64,000 nucleotides of DNA from Allocoleopsis franciscana PCC 7113 (GTDB taxonomy: Bacteria > Cyanobacteriota > Cyanobacteriia > Cyanobacteriales > Coleofasciculaceae): positions 3,126,001-3,190,000 of the forward strand of contig NC_019738.1 in assembly GCF_000317515.1 (NCBI RefSeq), written 5' to 3'. Within the stretch, counting starts at the first letter, position 1; every line of letters begins with the position of its first letter. This document shows positions 54,915 to 63,407 of this stretch, piece by piece. The position numbers and the translations under genes are program-made. The notes beneath the pieces are model-generated. The model ran no database searches, was not told the DNA's origin, and saw only the letters and a list, made by a program, of their open reading frames with translations.

Positions 54915-55418
54915 ATGATCATGAGGTACTTTCAGCCACTAGCGGCATTCCTGTTGGCACTCATTCTGCTGTTCTTCCCTTTATCGGCACAAGCCGCCAG
55001 CTCTTCTTCAATTTCTCGCTCCGTGGGCAAAGGGGAACTCACTGGCAAGGATTTTTCCAATCAAAGCTTGATTGGGCAAGAGTTTACCAGCGTCAATCTG
55101 GAGCAAACCAACTTTAATAATGCAGATTTACGGAATGTGGTATTTAGCAGTTCAACCCTAAAACAGGCTTCTCTGCACGGGGCAGATTTTACCAGTGGAA
55201 TTGCTTATCTGTCCGACTTCACAGGTGCCGATTTGAGCGATGCGGTGTTGACAGAAGCGATTATGCTGCGTTCTCGCTTTGATGAGGCAGACATCACCGG
55301 GGCTGACTTCACAGATGCGGTTTTAGATGGTGTTCAGATCAAAAAACTCTGCGCTAGGGCAACGGGTGTCAATTCCAAAACCGGTATGGCGACTCGTGAG
55401 TCTTTAGGATGTAGATAA
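54915..55418 (+). CDS. Exported pentapeptide-repeat protein
   Basis: A signal peptide (FLLALILLFFPLSAQA) precedes about 18 pentapeptide units of the A(D/N)LxX kind over residues 42-142 (ADLRNVVF, LHGADFTS, ADLSDAVL, ADITGADF). These fold as a right-handed beta-helix. The closing part (IKKLCARATGVNSKTG, ESLGCR) has two Cys that could form a disulfide. It resembles thylakoid lumen pentapeptide proteins of plants and cyanobacteria. Role unknown. Confidence 0.87.
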   Translation: MIMRYFQPLAAFLLALILLFFPLSAQAASSSSISRSVGKGELTGKDFSNQSLIGQEFTSVNLEQTNFNNADLRNVVFSSSTLKQASLHGADFTSGIAYLSDFTGADLSDAVLTEAIMLRSRFDEADITGADFTDAVLDGVQIKKLCARATGVNSKTGMATRESLGCR

Positions 55419-55514
55419 GTTAGAGCTGAAACGGATGAGCGCAAAGGAAAAAGTATGTGTAAGCTAACGCGCATTTAAATTGTATCTGTTGAAAACAAGA
55501 TAAAAGCACTCAAT

Positions 55515-55583
55515 TCCACTCCCCCGCACCCCAGCACCCCAGCACCCCCGCACCCCCGCACCCCAGCACCCCCGCTCCCCCGC
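55515..55583. repeat. C-rich short tandem repeat upstream of ureD
   Basis: About eight imperfect copies of a CCCCNGCAC unit stand directly before the ureD start. The purine-free strand could form unusual structures; such tracts are variable in cyanobacterial genomes. Confidence 0.85.
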
Positions 55584-55598
55584 AAACCTCATAATAAA

Positions 55599-56465
55599 AT
55601 GCACAACAGCTCATCAGGGTGGCATGGCAGCTTGCAGTTAGTCTATGCCCATGATCACAACGGCACTCAGTTGACTCACGCCCAAGTGCAAGCGCCGTTA
55701 AAGGTGCAGCGATCGTTTTATCCAGAGGGGTCAGCGGTTTGTCATAGTGTGGTGTTGCATACGGCTGGGGGAATAGTGGGGGGCGATCGCCTCTCCCAAA
55801 CCATCCACCTCTCTCCTCACGCCCATGCCTTAATTACAACGGCTGCGGCGAGTAAAATCTATGGCAGTAAAGGTAAATCTCGTGCCTGTCCCCAAGGACA
55901 ACCCGCCAAACAAACGATTCAGATTCAAATCGATCAAGCGGCTTGTTTAGAGTGGTTACCTCAGGAAACCATTGTGTTCAATGGTGCCATTTATCAGCAA
56001 GATTTGCGGGTAGAATTAGCACCGGGAGCCAGTTGGCTGGGATGGGAGATTACACGCTTTGGGCGCAGTGCTAGGGGGGAAAGGTTCTTGCAAGGAGAAT
56101 GGCGATCGCATACTGAAGTCTGGCAGCAAGGACGCCCGTTATGGATTGATCGGCAATGGCTACCTGGGGAGGAACAAGTCCTGGATAGTCCTCATGGTTT
56201 AGCCGGAAAACCAATTGTGGCAAGTCTGGCTTGGGTGGGGCAAGCGGTTTCTCCAGAGATGATCGAGAAAGCCAGATTAATTTGGGCAACCCAGGAACGT
56301 CAGGGAGAAGCTGGTGTAACTCAACTCATGTCAGGATTATTGTGCCGATATCGGGGTTCTTCCACCTCAGAGGTGAGAAACTGGTTTACGGAGGTTTGGC
56401 AACTGCTTCGCCTGTCTTTTTTGGGACGCCCCGGTTGTCCACCACGAGTCTGGCAAAAGAGTTGA
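55599..56465 (+). CDS. ureD: Urease accessory protein UreD
   Basis: UreD (UreH) docks on the urease apoprotein with UreF and UreG to deliver nickel. The 288-residue protein has LHTAGGIVGGDRL, ALITTAAASKIYGS, LEWLPQETIVFNGA and GWEITRFGRSARGE, all family blocks. Start ATG 55599 follows the C-rich repeat. Next gene is ureA at 36 bases. Confidence 0.95.
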   Translation: MHNSSSGWHGSLQLVYAHDHNGTQLTHAQVQAPLKVQRSFYPEGSAVCHSVVLHTAGGIVGGDRLSQTIHLSPHAHALITTAAASKIYGSKGKSRACPQGQPAKQTIQIQIDQAACLEWLPQETIVFNGAIYQQDLRVELAPGASWLGWEITRFGRSARGERFLQGEWRSHTEVWQQGRPLWIDRQWLPGEEQVLDSPHGLAGKPIVASLAWVGQAVSPEMIEKARLIWATQERQGEAGVTQLMSGLLCRYRGSSTSEVRNWFTEVWQLLRLSFLGRPGCPPRVWQKS

Positions 56466-56472
56466 ACGTTCA

Positions 56473-56493
56473 AACCTTTAACCTTTAACCTTC
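56473..56493. repeat. Heptameric repeat in the ureD-ureA spacer
   Basis: Three tandem heptamers of AACCTTT (last one AACCTTC), 7 bases before ureA. Confidence 0.8.
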
Positions 56494-56500
56494 AATCCCT

Positions 56501-56803
56501 ATGCAATTGACGCCCCAAGAAAAAGATAAATTACTCATTTTTACCGCCGCCCTCGTAGCAGAACGACGCAAAAACAGAGGCTTAAAACTCAACTATCCAG
56601 AAGCCATTGCCTACATTTCTGCGGCGATTTTAGAAGGCGCGAGGGATGGACGGACTGTGGCGGATTTAATGAGTTATGGAACTACCTTACTAACGCGGGA
56701 TGAGGTGATGGAAGGCGTGCCAGAAATGGTGCATGAAGTCCAGGTAGAAGCGACATTTCCCGATGGCACTAAACTGGTGACAGTGCATGACCCAATTCGT
56801 TAG
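56501..56803 (+). CDS. ureA: Urease subunit gamma
   Basis: Smallest structural subunit of urease, 100 residues. [28 protein letters not shown] and [12 protein letters not shown] are standard. It is placed right after ureD but separated from ureB by a 600-bp interval that holds an opposite-strand gene. Confidence 0.98.
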   Translation: MQLTPQEKDKLLIFTAALVAERRKNRGLKLNYPEAIAYISAAILEGARDGRTVADLMSYGTTLLTRDEVMEGVPEMVHEVQVEATFPDGTKLVTVHDPIR

Positions 56804-56806
56804 ATT

Positions 56807-57160
56807 TTATCCATATAATTTCACACTTAGCATAATTCGTAAGACTAACTGCTCTACTTCTTGAAGTCGCCTACATCGGTCAATAATTTGATGGAGTCGT
56901 TCGATCAGAGTGTCAATCTCTTGTCTGTGTACTTGAGATTTTGCGTCCTGCTCTCTGAGAGCCTCAATGCTGTTGATACAATCCGTCACAGACTGCTGAA
57001 AAGCTTGGATTTCCTCAATTGAGAGATTTTCCAGTTTTTCCAAACATTCATCAATCGTATCTAAGAGCCTTTCCAGATCACAGGGTCTGTATTTTCTGCC
57101 GTTAACGACTAAATATCTAACGACAGCTAAATTACCGACCAGGCTTTTGAGAATATCCAT
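56807..57160 (-). CDS. Helical hypothetical protein between ureA and ureB, 117 aa
   Basis: Almost wholly helical, with heptad-like leucines (LERLLDTIDECLEKLENLSI and HRQEIDTLIERLHQIIDRC). The ATG at 57160 is likeliest; a TTG ten codons upstream is possible. The stop is 3 bases beyond that of ureA (convergent). No family recognised. Its position within the urease genes on the other strand is unusual. Confidence 0.6.
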   Translation of the reverse strand: MDILKSLVGNLAVVRYLVVNGRKYRPCDLERLLDTIDECLEKLENLSIEEIQAFQQSVTDCINSIEALREQDAKSQVHRQEIDTLIERLHQIIDRCRRLQEVEQLVLRIMLSVKLYG

Positions 57161-57410
57161 TGCAATAAAACTTAATAAAGTTGTATACAATTATTAACAC
57201 ATGTTTTTACAATGCATCGTAGAGAGATAATAAAGATTGTGTAAATAGGAGATAAATTCCTATTTGCTCAACTTGAAGGTGATTGGACAATCTGAGAATT
57301 GGCACAACATACTCTGGTTGATCGGAGCTTTGAGTGAGTTTTGTGATTGAGTCAAAAACTCACCTTTCAAATCGGATTGTTAGAGTCACTTTGTTGAGAC
57401 GGAGAATAGC

Positions 57411-57722
57411 ATGATTCCCGGAGAAATCATCACCCAGGAGGGAGACATTGAACTCAATGCAGGGCGTCCCACCGTGCAATTGCAGGTGGCGAATACAGGC
57501 GATCGCCCGATTCAAGTGGGTTCTCATTTTCATTTTTACGAAGTTAATGAAGCACTCCATTTTGATCGAGAACAAGCCAAAGGAATGCGGTTAGACATTC
57601 CCGCCGGAACAGCCGTCCGCTTTGAACCGGGAGATGAACGGGATGTGAAGTTAGTACCGTTTACGGGGACGCGTGAAGTTTACGGATTCAACGGCAGAAT
57701 TAATAGTCGGCTGGATACTTAA
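57411..57722 (+). CDS. ureB: Urease subunit beta
   Basis: 103 residues with [39 protein letters not shown] and [14 protein letters not shown], as in all UreB proteins. It stands alone: ureA is 600 bp before and ureC 2.4 kb after, so it would need its own promoter or readthrough past two opposite-strand genes. Confidence 0.98.
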   Translation: MIPGEIITQEGDIELNAGRPTVQLQVANTGDRPIQVGSHFHFYEVNEALHFDREQAKGMRLDIPAGTAVRFEPGDERDVKLVPFTGTREVYGFNGRINSRLDT

Positions 57723-57736
57723 GCCTGAAAGCGAAT

Positions 57737-58429
57737 TCAGAGAATCTGTTGCAAAGCCGTCTGATTACGGATGAGCGTTTCCGTCATCGTTGCAAGTTTG
57801 TCCAGCTTCGCTTGATCTTCAGTCGCCCGTTTTTTGTAGAAAAGTTTCTTTTTCAAAGCCTCACGCGCCAAGTCTTCTCTGCCTTGTTTCAGTGCTTGCT
57901 GGGCGACTCGCTGCCAAGCGTCAATTTCCTGAACAGCTTGCTTATATTCTGGTTGGATATTATCCCAAGTTCCCTTAATCGTGGCTAAAGCTTCATTGAG
58001 CGATCGCATTGCGTCACCCCGATCAGAGTGTTTGAGCGCGAGGAAAATAGGGGCAGACAAACTATCAGTATCAAGGTTTGCAATTATGGGGATAAAGTTT
58101 TTCACCTGCCGACTCTCGCTAATACCCGTCTTACACCAAGTCGCAAAGTGTTCGCAGTTATTAAACAGCAGATTGTAATTCTTTTCACCTAATCGGCTTT
58201 CTGCCCGTTGCACTACCGCATCTGGGATAAAACAGGTTCGATAGTTCCTGACATACACCTTAGACTTGGAGTGATTCATAAAGGTAGCAAAAGACGTGCG
58301 CTCAATTGTCTCCGTTCGCTTGCGTTGGTGAATCACGGTGCCATCGCCACAGTCAATGCCATGATGCTCATAGACACCTTCAAGGCTGAGAAACTCTTGC
58401 ATTACGTAAATTTGATCGCCACGTGCCAT
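57737..58429 (-). CDS. LRAT-domain (NlpC/P60-like) protein with helical tail
   Basis: The N-terminal 130 residues hold the permuted papain-fold LRAT/H-REV107 motif: YEHHGIDCGDG (His22/23), VIH (His34) and the catalytic Cys92 in NNCEHFATWC. LRAT-type enzymes transfer or release acyl chains of phospholipids; bacterial ones are mostly untested. Residues 140-230 are helical and highly charged (ALKQGREDLAREALKKK), resembling PspA-type coiled coils. No signal peptide. Convergent with ureB, 14 bases from its stop. A role in lipid or membrane repair is conjecture. Confidence 0.8.
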   Translation of the reverse strand: MARGDQIYVMQEFLSLEGVYEHHGIDCGDGTVIHQRKRTETIERTSFATFMNHSKSKVYVRNYRTCFIPDAVVQRAESRLGEKNYNLLFNNCEHFATWCKTGISESRQVKNFIPIIANLDTDSLSAPIFLALKHSDRGDAMRSLNEALATIKGTWDNIQPEYKQAVQEIDAWQRVAQQALKQGREDLAREALKKKLFYKKRATEDQAKLDKLATMTETLIRNQTALQQIL

Positions 58430-58738
58430 ACTTGCTCTTAATCCTGCTAATTATTGGCTCTCATGCACTGGCTGTTTCGATGCTGCCAGTGGTTTCAACA
58501 GCGTAGCCGATAAAGTCGGTGCGTCATAACGGCTCTATTCTGGCATTGGCAGGGTATTGTAGCGATTCAGGCTTTGTTAAAGGATGAAACTTTTGCCGTT
58601 GCCGTTACTTTTTTCCCAGTTGCTACCATTGAGTTGACGAGAGTTGTTAATAGAAATTTATTGGCATAGATAGCACCAATATGTAAGGGGTATGTGCCTT
58701 TAAGTTAAGATTAAACCAGAGTTGAGAGGGATATTGGT
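58430..58738. other. Intergenic region, about 310 bp
   Basis: Divergent spacer between the LRAT and Uma2 genes. I see no ORF or marked repeat; it should hold both promoters. Confidence 0.4.
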
Positions 58739-59404
58739 ATGGTACAATTTGACCCCAAGCTCCGCTTACCAACAAGCGATGAATTGCCTGACTCTGATGG
58801 GTTGCCAGTGGATAATGAACTTCATACTCTCGTCCCCAATTTATTAGGCTTGATTCTCGGTTTCATTTGGGGTCAGCGCTTTGATTGGTTTTTTGGGGTC
58901 AATATGGGAATTTACCATACCACTGGTATCAATACTAGAGTTCCGATTGTGCCGGATGGTTTCTTAAGTTTGGGCGTTGATCGTATTCGCGGAAATCAGT
59001 TACGCAAAAGTTACGTGGTATGGGAAGAAAAGGAGATCGTTCCCATTTTTGTTTTAGAAATCGTCTCCCAAACGCCAGGGGGAGAGTATGACCAAAAAAT
59101 ATCAATTTATGCCAAACTAAAAGTGTTATATTACGTCATCTATAATCCCGACTTTTGGCGCAGAGACCAACAAGAGCCGTTTGAGATTTATCAGTTAGTT
59201 AATGGGAGTTATCAACGTCAAATTGGTGAGCCATTTTGGATGCCTGAAATCGGGTTAGGAATTGGACGGGGAATTGGTATTCACCAAGGATTACAGCGCG
59301 AGTGGTTATATTGGTTTGACCAGCGAGGAAATCGGATTTTAACACCAGAGGAATTGTTAGCACGTTATCAAGAACAGTTTGGCGAATTACCAGGGAATGA
59401 ATAG
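58739..59404 (+). CDS. Uma2 family (DUF820) PD-(D/E)XK-fold protein
   Basis: The family is very abundant in cyanobacteria and has a restriction-endonuclease-like core. Here PIVPDGFLSLG supplies the acidic residue, FVLEIVSQTPGGEYDQKISIYAKLKV the E...K part, and YYVIYNP the following strand. 221 residues is typical. Copies are often mobile or accessory; natural substrate is unknown. Confidence 0.88.
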   Translation: MVQFDPKLRLPTSDELPDSDGLPVDNELHTLVPNLLGLILGFIWGQRFDWFFGVNMGIYHTTGINTRVPIVPDGFLSLGVDRIRGNQLRKSYVVWEEKEIVPIFVLEIVSQTPGGEYDQKISIYAKLKVLYYVIYNPDFWRRDQQEPFEIYQLVNGSYQRQIGEPFWMPEIGLGIGRGIGIHQGLQREWLYWFDQRGNRILTPEELLARYQEQFGELPGNE

Positions 59405-59522
59405 GAGGTTGTTAGAAACTTTTTTCGTTGTGTATAGGGTCTTTTTGCTAAGTGGGCGATTACTTTTTACCGCTGAGTTTCATCGACAAGAAAATCATTA
59501 ATCTAAGTAGTAAATCTGAAAA

Positions 59523-60059
59523 ATGGAATGGTATAATAAACCACCCGTTTGGAATGTCCAAGAGAATACAATCCAAATTACTTCGGGCGCAAAAACAGAC
59601 TTTTGGCGCGAAACTCACTACGGCTTCATTCGTGATAATGGGCACTTTTTTTATCAGCCAGTCAAGGGAAATTTCATCGTTGAGGTAAAGGTGAGTGGCG
59701 AGTATCAGGAGTTGTACGATCAGGCGGGAATCATGCTGCGTTTGGATCAAGCCAACTGGTTAAAGTGTGGTATTGAGTATGTGAATGGTGTACAACAAGT
59801 TAGCGCTGTGGTAACTAGAGATTACTCGGATTGGTCTGTCGTACCCATGCCACAGAATCCAGATTCGCTTTGGATGCATGTTACTCGCCGGGGTACGGCG
59901 ATAGAGGTGCAATACTCGTTGGATGGGGAACAATATACGATGCTACGTCTTGCCTATCTCACCCCAGTTGAAACCCTTAATGTAGGGTTAATGTGCGCCT
60001 CTCCGGACGGGAATGGTTTCTCGATGACATTTGAGGGATTCAAAATTCATCATTTATAA
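59523..60059 (+). CDS. DUF1349 family protein (concanavalin-like fold)
   Basis: 178 residues with beta-strand blocks DFWRETHYGFIRDNGHFFY, GEYQELYDQAGIMLRLD, WLKCGIEYVNGVQ and VGLMCASPDGNGF, the standard DUF1349 pattern. Related proteins have lectin/laminarinase-like jelly-roll folds and may bind sugars. It ends 55 bases before ureC on the same strand, so cotranscription is possible though no functional link to urease is known. Confidence 0.85.
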   Translation: MEWYNKPPVWNVQENTIQITSGAKTDFWRETHYGFIRDNGHFFYQPVKGNFIVEVKVSGEYQELYDQAGIMLRLDQANWLKCGIEYVNGVQQVSAVVTRDYSDWSVVPMPQNPDSLWMHVTRRGTAIEVQYSLDGEQYTMLRLAYLTPVETLNVGLMCASPDGNGFSMTFEGFKIHHL

Positions 60060-60114
60060 GCTTTAAGAAACTGGAAAGAATAGCGAAAATCCAAATGGGT
60101 GTGAGGAGATATTG

Positions 60115-61902
60115 ATGAGTTATAGAATGGATCGCCGCGCTTATGCAGAAACATTTGGGCCAACAGTAGGCGATCGCATCCGTCTGGCGGATACGGAACT
60201 GTTCATCGAAGTGGAACGGGACTACACCACCTACGGCGATGAGGTGAAGTTTGGCGGCGGTAAGGTAATTCGGGATGGGATGGGACAATCCCCCATATCC
60301 AACGCCGATGGTGCCGTTGATCTGGTGATTACGAATGCCCTGATTCTCGATTGGTGGGGCATTGTTAAGGCAGATATTGGGATTAAAGACGGCAAGATTT
60401 TCAAAATTGGCAAAGCGGGGAATCCCTATATTCAGGACAACGTTGATATCATTATTGGCCCGGGTACCGAAGCGGTGGCGGGAGAAGGGATGATTCTTAC
60501 GGCTGGGGGAATTGATAGCCACATTCACTTTATCTGTCCTCAGCAAATTGAAGTGGCGATCGCATCCGGTATCACAACCATGATTGGCGGTGGAACGGGT
60601 CCAGCCACCGGCACAAACGCCACCACCTGCACCCCTGGCCCTTGGAATATGTATCGGATGCTACAAGCGGCTGATGCTTTCCCTGTGAATCTCGGTTTTT
60701 TGGGTAAGGGTAATAGTAGCCAACCTCAAGGATTAGTGGAACAAGTCAGGGCGGGGGCGATGGGGTTGAAGCTACACGAAGATTGGGGAACGACACCAGC
60801 CACGATTGATACCTGTCTGAGTGTTGCCGATGAGTATGATGTGCAGGTGGCAATTCACACCGACACCCTGAACGAAGCCGGGTTTGTGGAAGCGACGATC
60901 GCAGCCTTCAAAAACCGTGTGATCCATACCTACCATACAGAAGGTGCAGGCGGGGGTCACGCGCCAGACATTATCAAGGTATGCGGTGAAGCGAATGTGT
61001 TGCCGTCTTCCACCAACCCAACTCGTCCCTACACCCTCAATACCCTGGAAGAACACCTGGATATGTTGATGGTGTGCCACCACTTAGATCGGGGAATTCC
61101 AGAGGATGTAGCGTTTGCAGAATCGAGAATTCGTCGGGAGACGATTGCGGCGGAAGATATTTTGCATGATTTGGGTGCATTTAGCATGATTTCGTCGGAT
61201 TCCCAGGCAATGGGACGAGTGGGCGAGGTGATTATTCGCACTTGGCAGACGGCGCACAAGATGAAGGTGCAACGGGGGAACCTAACCCCCCCAACCCTCC
61301 TCACTAAAGCTCCGGTTCCCTACCAGGGAAGGGGGGAGTTCAACTCCCCTCTCCTTATAGGAGAGGGGCAGGGGGAGAGGTCGGATAATTTCCGGGCGAA
61401 GCGGTACATTGCCAAGTACACGATTAACCCTGCGATCGCCCATGGGATTGCTGAGTATGTGGGTTCGGTGGAAGAGGGCAAGTTGGCGGATTTGTGTCTG
61501 TGGCGTCCGGCGTTTTTTGGGGTGAAACCAGAGATTGTGATTAAAGGGGGTGCGATCGCATGGGCGCAAATGGGCGATGCCAATGCTAGTATTCCCACAC
61601 CCCAACCGGTGCACATGCGTCCGATGTTTGGTAGTTTTGGCGGTGCGATCGCAGCAACCTCTCTCACTTTTGTTTCCAAGGCAGCATTAGAACAGGGAAT
61701 TCCCGAACAACTCGGATTGCAAAAATCAGCGGTGGCGGTGTCTAATACGCGGCAATTGAGTAAGCGAGATATGAAGCTGAATGATGCGTTGCCCCAGATG
61801 GAAGTAGACCCGGAAACTTACGAAGTGAGGGCGGATGGGGAATTACTCACCTGTGAACCCGCGACGGTTTTACCCATGGCGCAGCGATATTTTTTGTTTT
61901 AG
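60115..61902 (+). CDS. ureC: Urease subunit alpha with in-frame insertion
   Basis: UreC is the nickel-bearing catalytic subunit that hydrolyses urea to ammonia and carbamate. Nickel and catalytic residues are intact: HIHFICPQQ, the carbamylated lysine in [35 protein letters not shown], the flap Cys/His in MVCHHLD, and SSDSQAMG. Start ATG 60115 has GAGGAG upstream. The protein has 595 residues, against about 569 usual; the surplus lies at residues about 389-423, between MKVQRG and [17 protein letters not shown], where the DNA is a set of palindromic repeats. The frame is kept, so a functional enzyme is likely. Confidence 0.97.
   Translation: MSYRMDRRAYAETFGPTVGDRIRLADTELFIEVERDYTTYGDEVKFGGGKVIRDGMGQSPISNADGAVDLVITNALILDWWGIVKADIGIKDGKIFKIGKAGNPYIQDNVDIIIGPGTEAVAGEGMILTAGGIDSHIHFICPQQIEVAIASGITTMIGGGTGPATGTNATTCTPGPWNMYRMLQAADAFPVNLGFLGKGNSSQPQGLVEQVRAGAMGLKLHEDWGTTPATIDTCLSVADEYDVQVAIHTDTLNEAGFVEATIAAFKNRVIHTYHTEGAGGGHAPDIIKVCGEANVLPSSTNPTRPYTLNTLEEHLDMLMVCHHLDRGIPEDVAFAESRIRRETIAAEDILHDLGAFSMISSDSQAMGRVGEVIIRTWQTAHKMKVQRGNLTPPTLLTKAPVPYQGRGEFNSPLLIGEGQGERSDNFRAKRYIAKYTINPAIAHGIAEYVGSVEEGKLADLCLWRPAFFGVKPEIVIKGGAIAWAQMGDANASIPTPQPVHMRPMFGSFGGAIAATSLTFVSKAALEQGIPEQLGLQKSAVAVSNTRQLSKRDMKLNDALPQMEVDPETYEVRADGELLTCEPATVLPMAQRYFLF
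61279..61381 (+). repeat. Palindromic interspersed repeat inside ureC
   Basis: The stretch holds the 17-mer CCTCACTAAAGCTCCGG (61299-61315), then GGGGAGTT/AACTCCCC (61333-61349) and a perfect 10-bp stem CCCCTCTCCT/AGGAGAGGGG with a 3-nt loop (61346-61368). It corresponds to the residues not found in other UreC proteins. Confidence 0.8.
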
Positions 61903-62277
61903 TTCATTATTGAGGTTTTATACCAAATCTGACTTGTAGACCTCTTTTTTAAGTGCATAAAAAATCTCGTCTCCTCACTCTCCCCCTCCTTCACCCAATT
62001 GGGTGACTCAATCGGATGAAGTCTGTGTGCCTTATACCCAGTTATCTTAAAAATAACTTCTACCAAAAAGGAACCTTTTTGTTTCCTTTAAGTCGATCAA
62101 TGTGAACACTTCTACCAAGTTGCGGTTTATCGGCAATTCTTACCAATTAGTCATTGGCAATCGCTGAGCTTACCCAACCTTATTTTCCCTTACGCCTTGC
62201 CCAATATTCATGACCCAAGTGACTCTGAAAGGATGTCATTGGGTATCCCCTTTTGTTCAAGTTAGAGAGAATTTCCC
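61903..62277. other. Intergenic region after ureC, about 375 bp
   Basis: Contains a modest AAAGGAA/TTCCTTT hairpin (62067-62089) that may end the ureC transcript, and repeated ACTTCTACCAA-like 11-mers near 62056 and 62107. No ORF. Confidence 0.4.
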
Positions 62278-62946
62278 ATGTTAAACCTTAAGTCTTGGAA
62301 AACTGGAACGGCTGCTTTCTTGGCACTAACTATTACTAGCAGTGCTGTTACTCCCTTGATCACAACTGCACCTGCTTTGGCTCAGACTCGTTATCCTGAC
62401 TCAGAATCTTATAATCGATTTGTTCCCTCTGGCACTGCCATTAAAGTTCGATACGAAAAAGACAAAGTCCTGCTCATGCCGGATGAAAAGGTGCCATTAA
62501 CGTTAACAGTGGCAGAAGATGTCGTAGGCAATGACCGCAGAGTTTTAATTCCTAGAGGAAGTGAGATTAAGGGCGAGCTCAGACCGGCTTATCGAGGTAC
62601 CCAGTTTGTTGGTAAAGAGCTGACGCTGTATCGCGATCTGGGTAATACGCAAGTCAGACCTTATTATATTAATGTCACTTCCAATGTGGTGACGAGAACC
62701 GAAGAAGTGAAGAAGGGAGCCAACACCACTTCAATTTTGACCGGTACCGCGATTGGTGCAGGTGCGGCGGCAGCACTGGCAGCGCTCACAGGAAATCGCT
62801 CGATTTCAGCTTTAGAAGTTATAGGTGGTGCCGGTTTGGGTACAATTGGCGGGTGGTTGTTAAACCGGAAAACCGTCAAGATGGTGGCTGTTTATCCAGA
62901 ACAAGACTTGGCGGTGAAATTAAGGTCTGATCTGGCTCTGCGTTAA
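62278..62946 (+). CDS. Exported conserved hypothetical protein
   Basis: A signal peptide ends at ALAQT (about residue 36). The mature part has a beta-rich segment (SGTAIKVRYEKDKVLLMPDE, VLIPRGSEIKGELRP) that recalls the VirB10/TrbI-like C-terminal strand pattern, then a glycine/alanine-rich hydrophobic stretch (TGTAIGAGAAAALAALTG and GGAGLGTIGGWLLN) typical of a glycine-zipper membrane segment. I recall it as a cyanobacterial family without known role. A strong terminator follows. Confidence 0.75.
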   Translation: MLNLKSWKTGTAAFLALTITSSAVTPLITTAPALAQTRYPDSESYNRFVPSGTAIKVRYEKDKVLLMPDEKVPLTLTVAEDVVGNDRRVLIPRGSEIKGELRPAYRGTQFVGKELTLYRDLGNTQVRPYYINVTSNVVTRTEEVKKGANTTSILTGTAIGAGAAAALAALTGNRSISALEVIGGAGLGTIGGWLLNRKTVKMVAVYPEQDLAVKLRSDLALR

Positions 62947-63392
62947 AGCCTATCTGTGGTTTGGGTGAAGTATTTACTCTAAAAAATTGCGTTTGATTGA
63001 TACATCGTAGATTGGTTATAGAGGAAACCTTGCCAAACTTAATAGTTGACTTGTGACGGGCTAAATCTGCGATGATTTAGCCCGTTTCTTGATCAGAGGT
63101 AGGTGGTAAATTTAAGAGCGATCGCGAAGTCTTAAATTAAATTAACTGATATGAAGGTATGTGACCACATTCGGTCTGACCAAGACAATTAGTAGGAAAA
63201 AGGCTAAAATGTTCACCATGAACTAATAAGCCAATGTAATAGCTTTTACTCTTCATATACGTTTTTTTTGTAAATATTTTTTTAAAAGTTGAATTTTTCT
63301 GCTTGAGATAGAGTTCACAGCATGGGCTGAGACTAAGCAGAATATTTGACGTGCCCATCAACTAGGAATTCATCTCGTACTCGCTACCGTTG
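62947..63392. other. Intergenic region with terminator, about 450 bp
   Basis: After the terminator at 63056-63090 the DNA is A/T-rich with no convincing ORF; minus-strand frames here (63137-63361) lack coding character. The binding-protein promoter should lie near its right end. Confidence 0.45.
63056..63090 (+). terminator. Rho-independent terminator
   Basis: A perfect 12-bp stem ACGGGCTAAATC/GATTTAGCCCGT with the loop TGCGAT, followed by TTTCTT, lies 110 bases beyond the secreted protein's stop. Confidence 0.85.
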
Positions 63393-63407
63393 ATGAAGAT
63401 CGAACAC

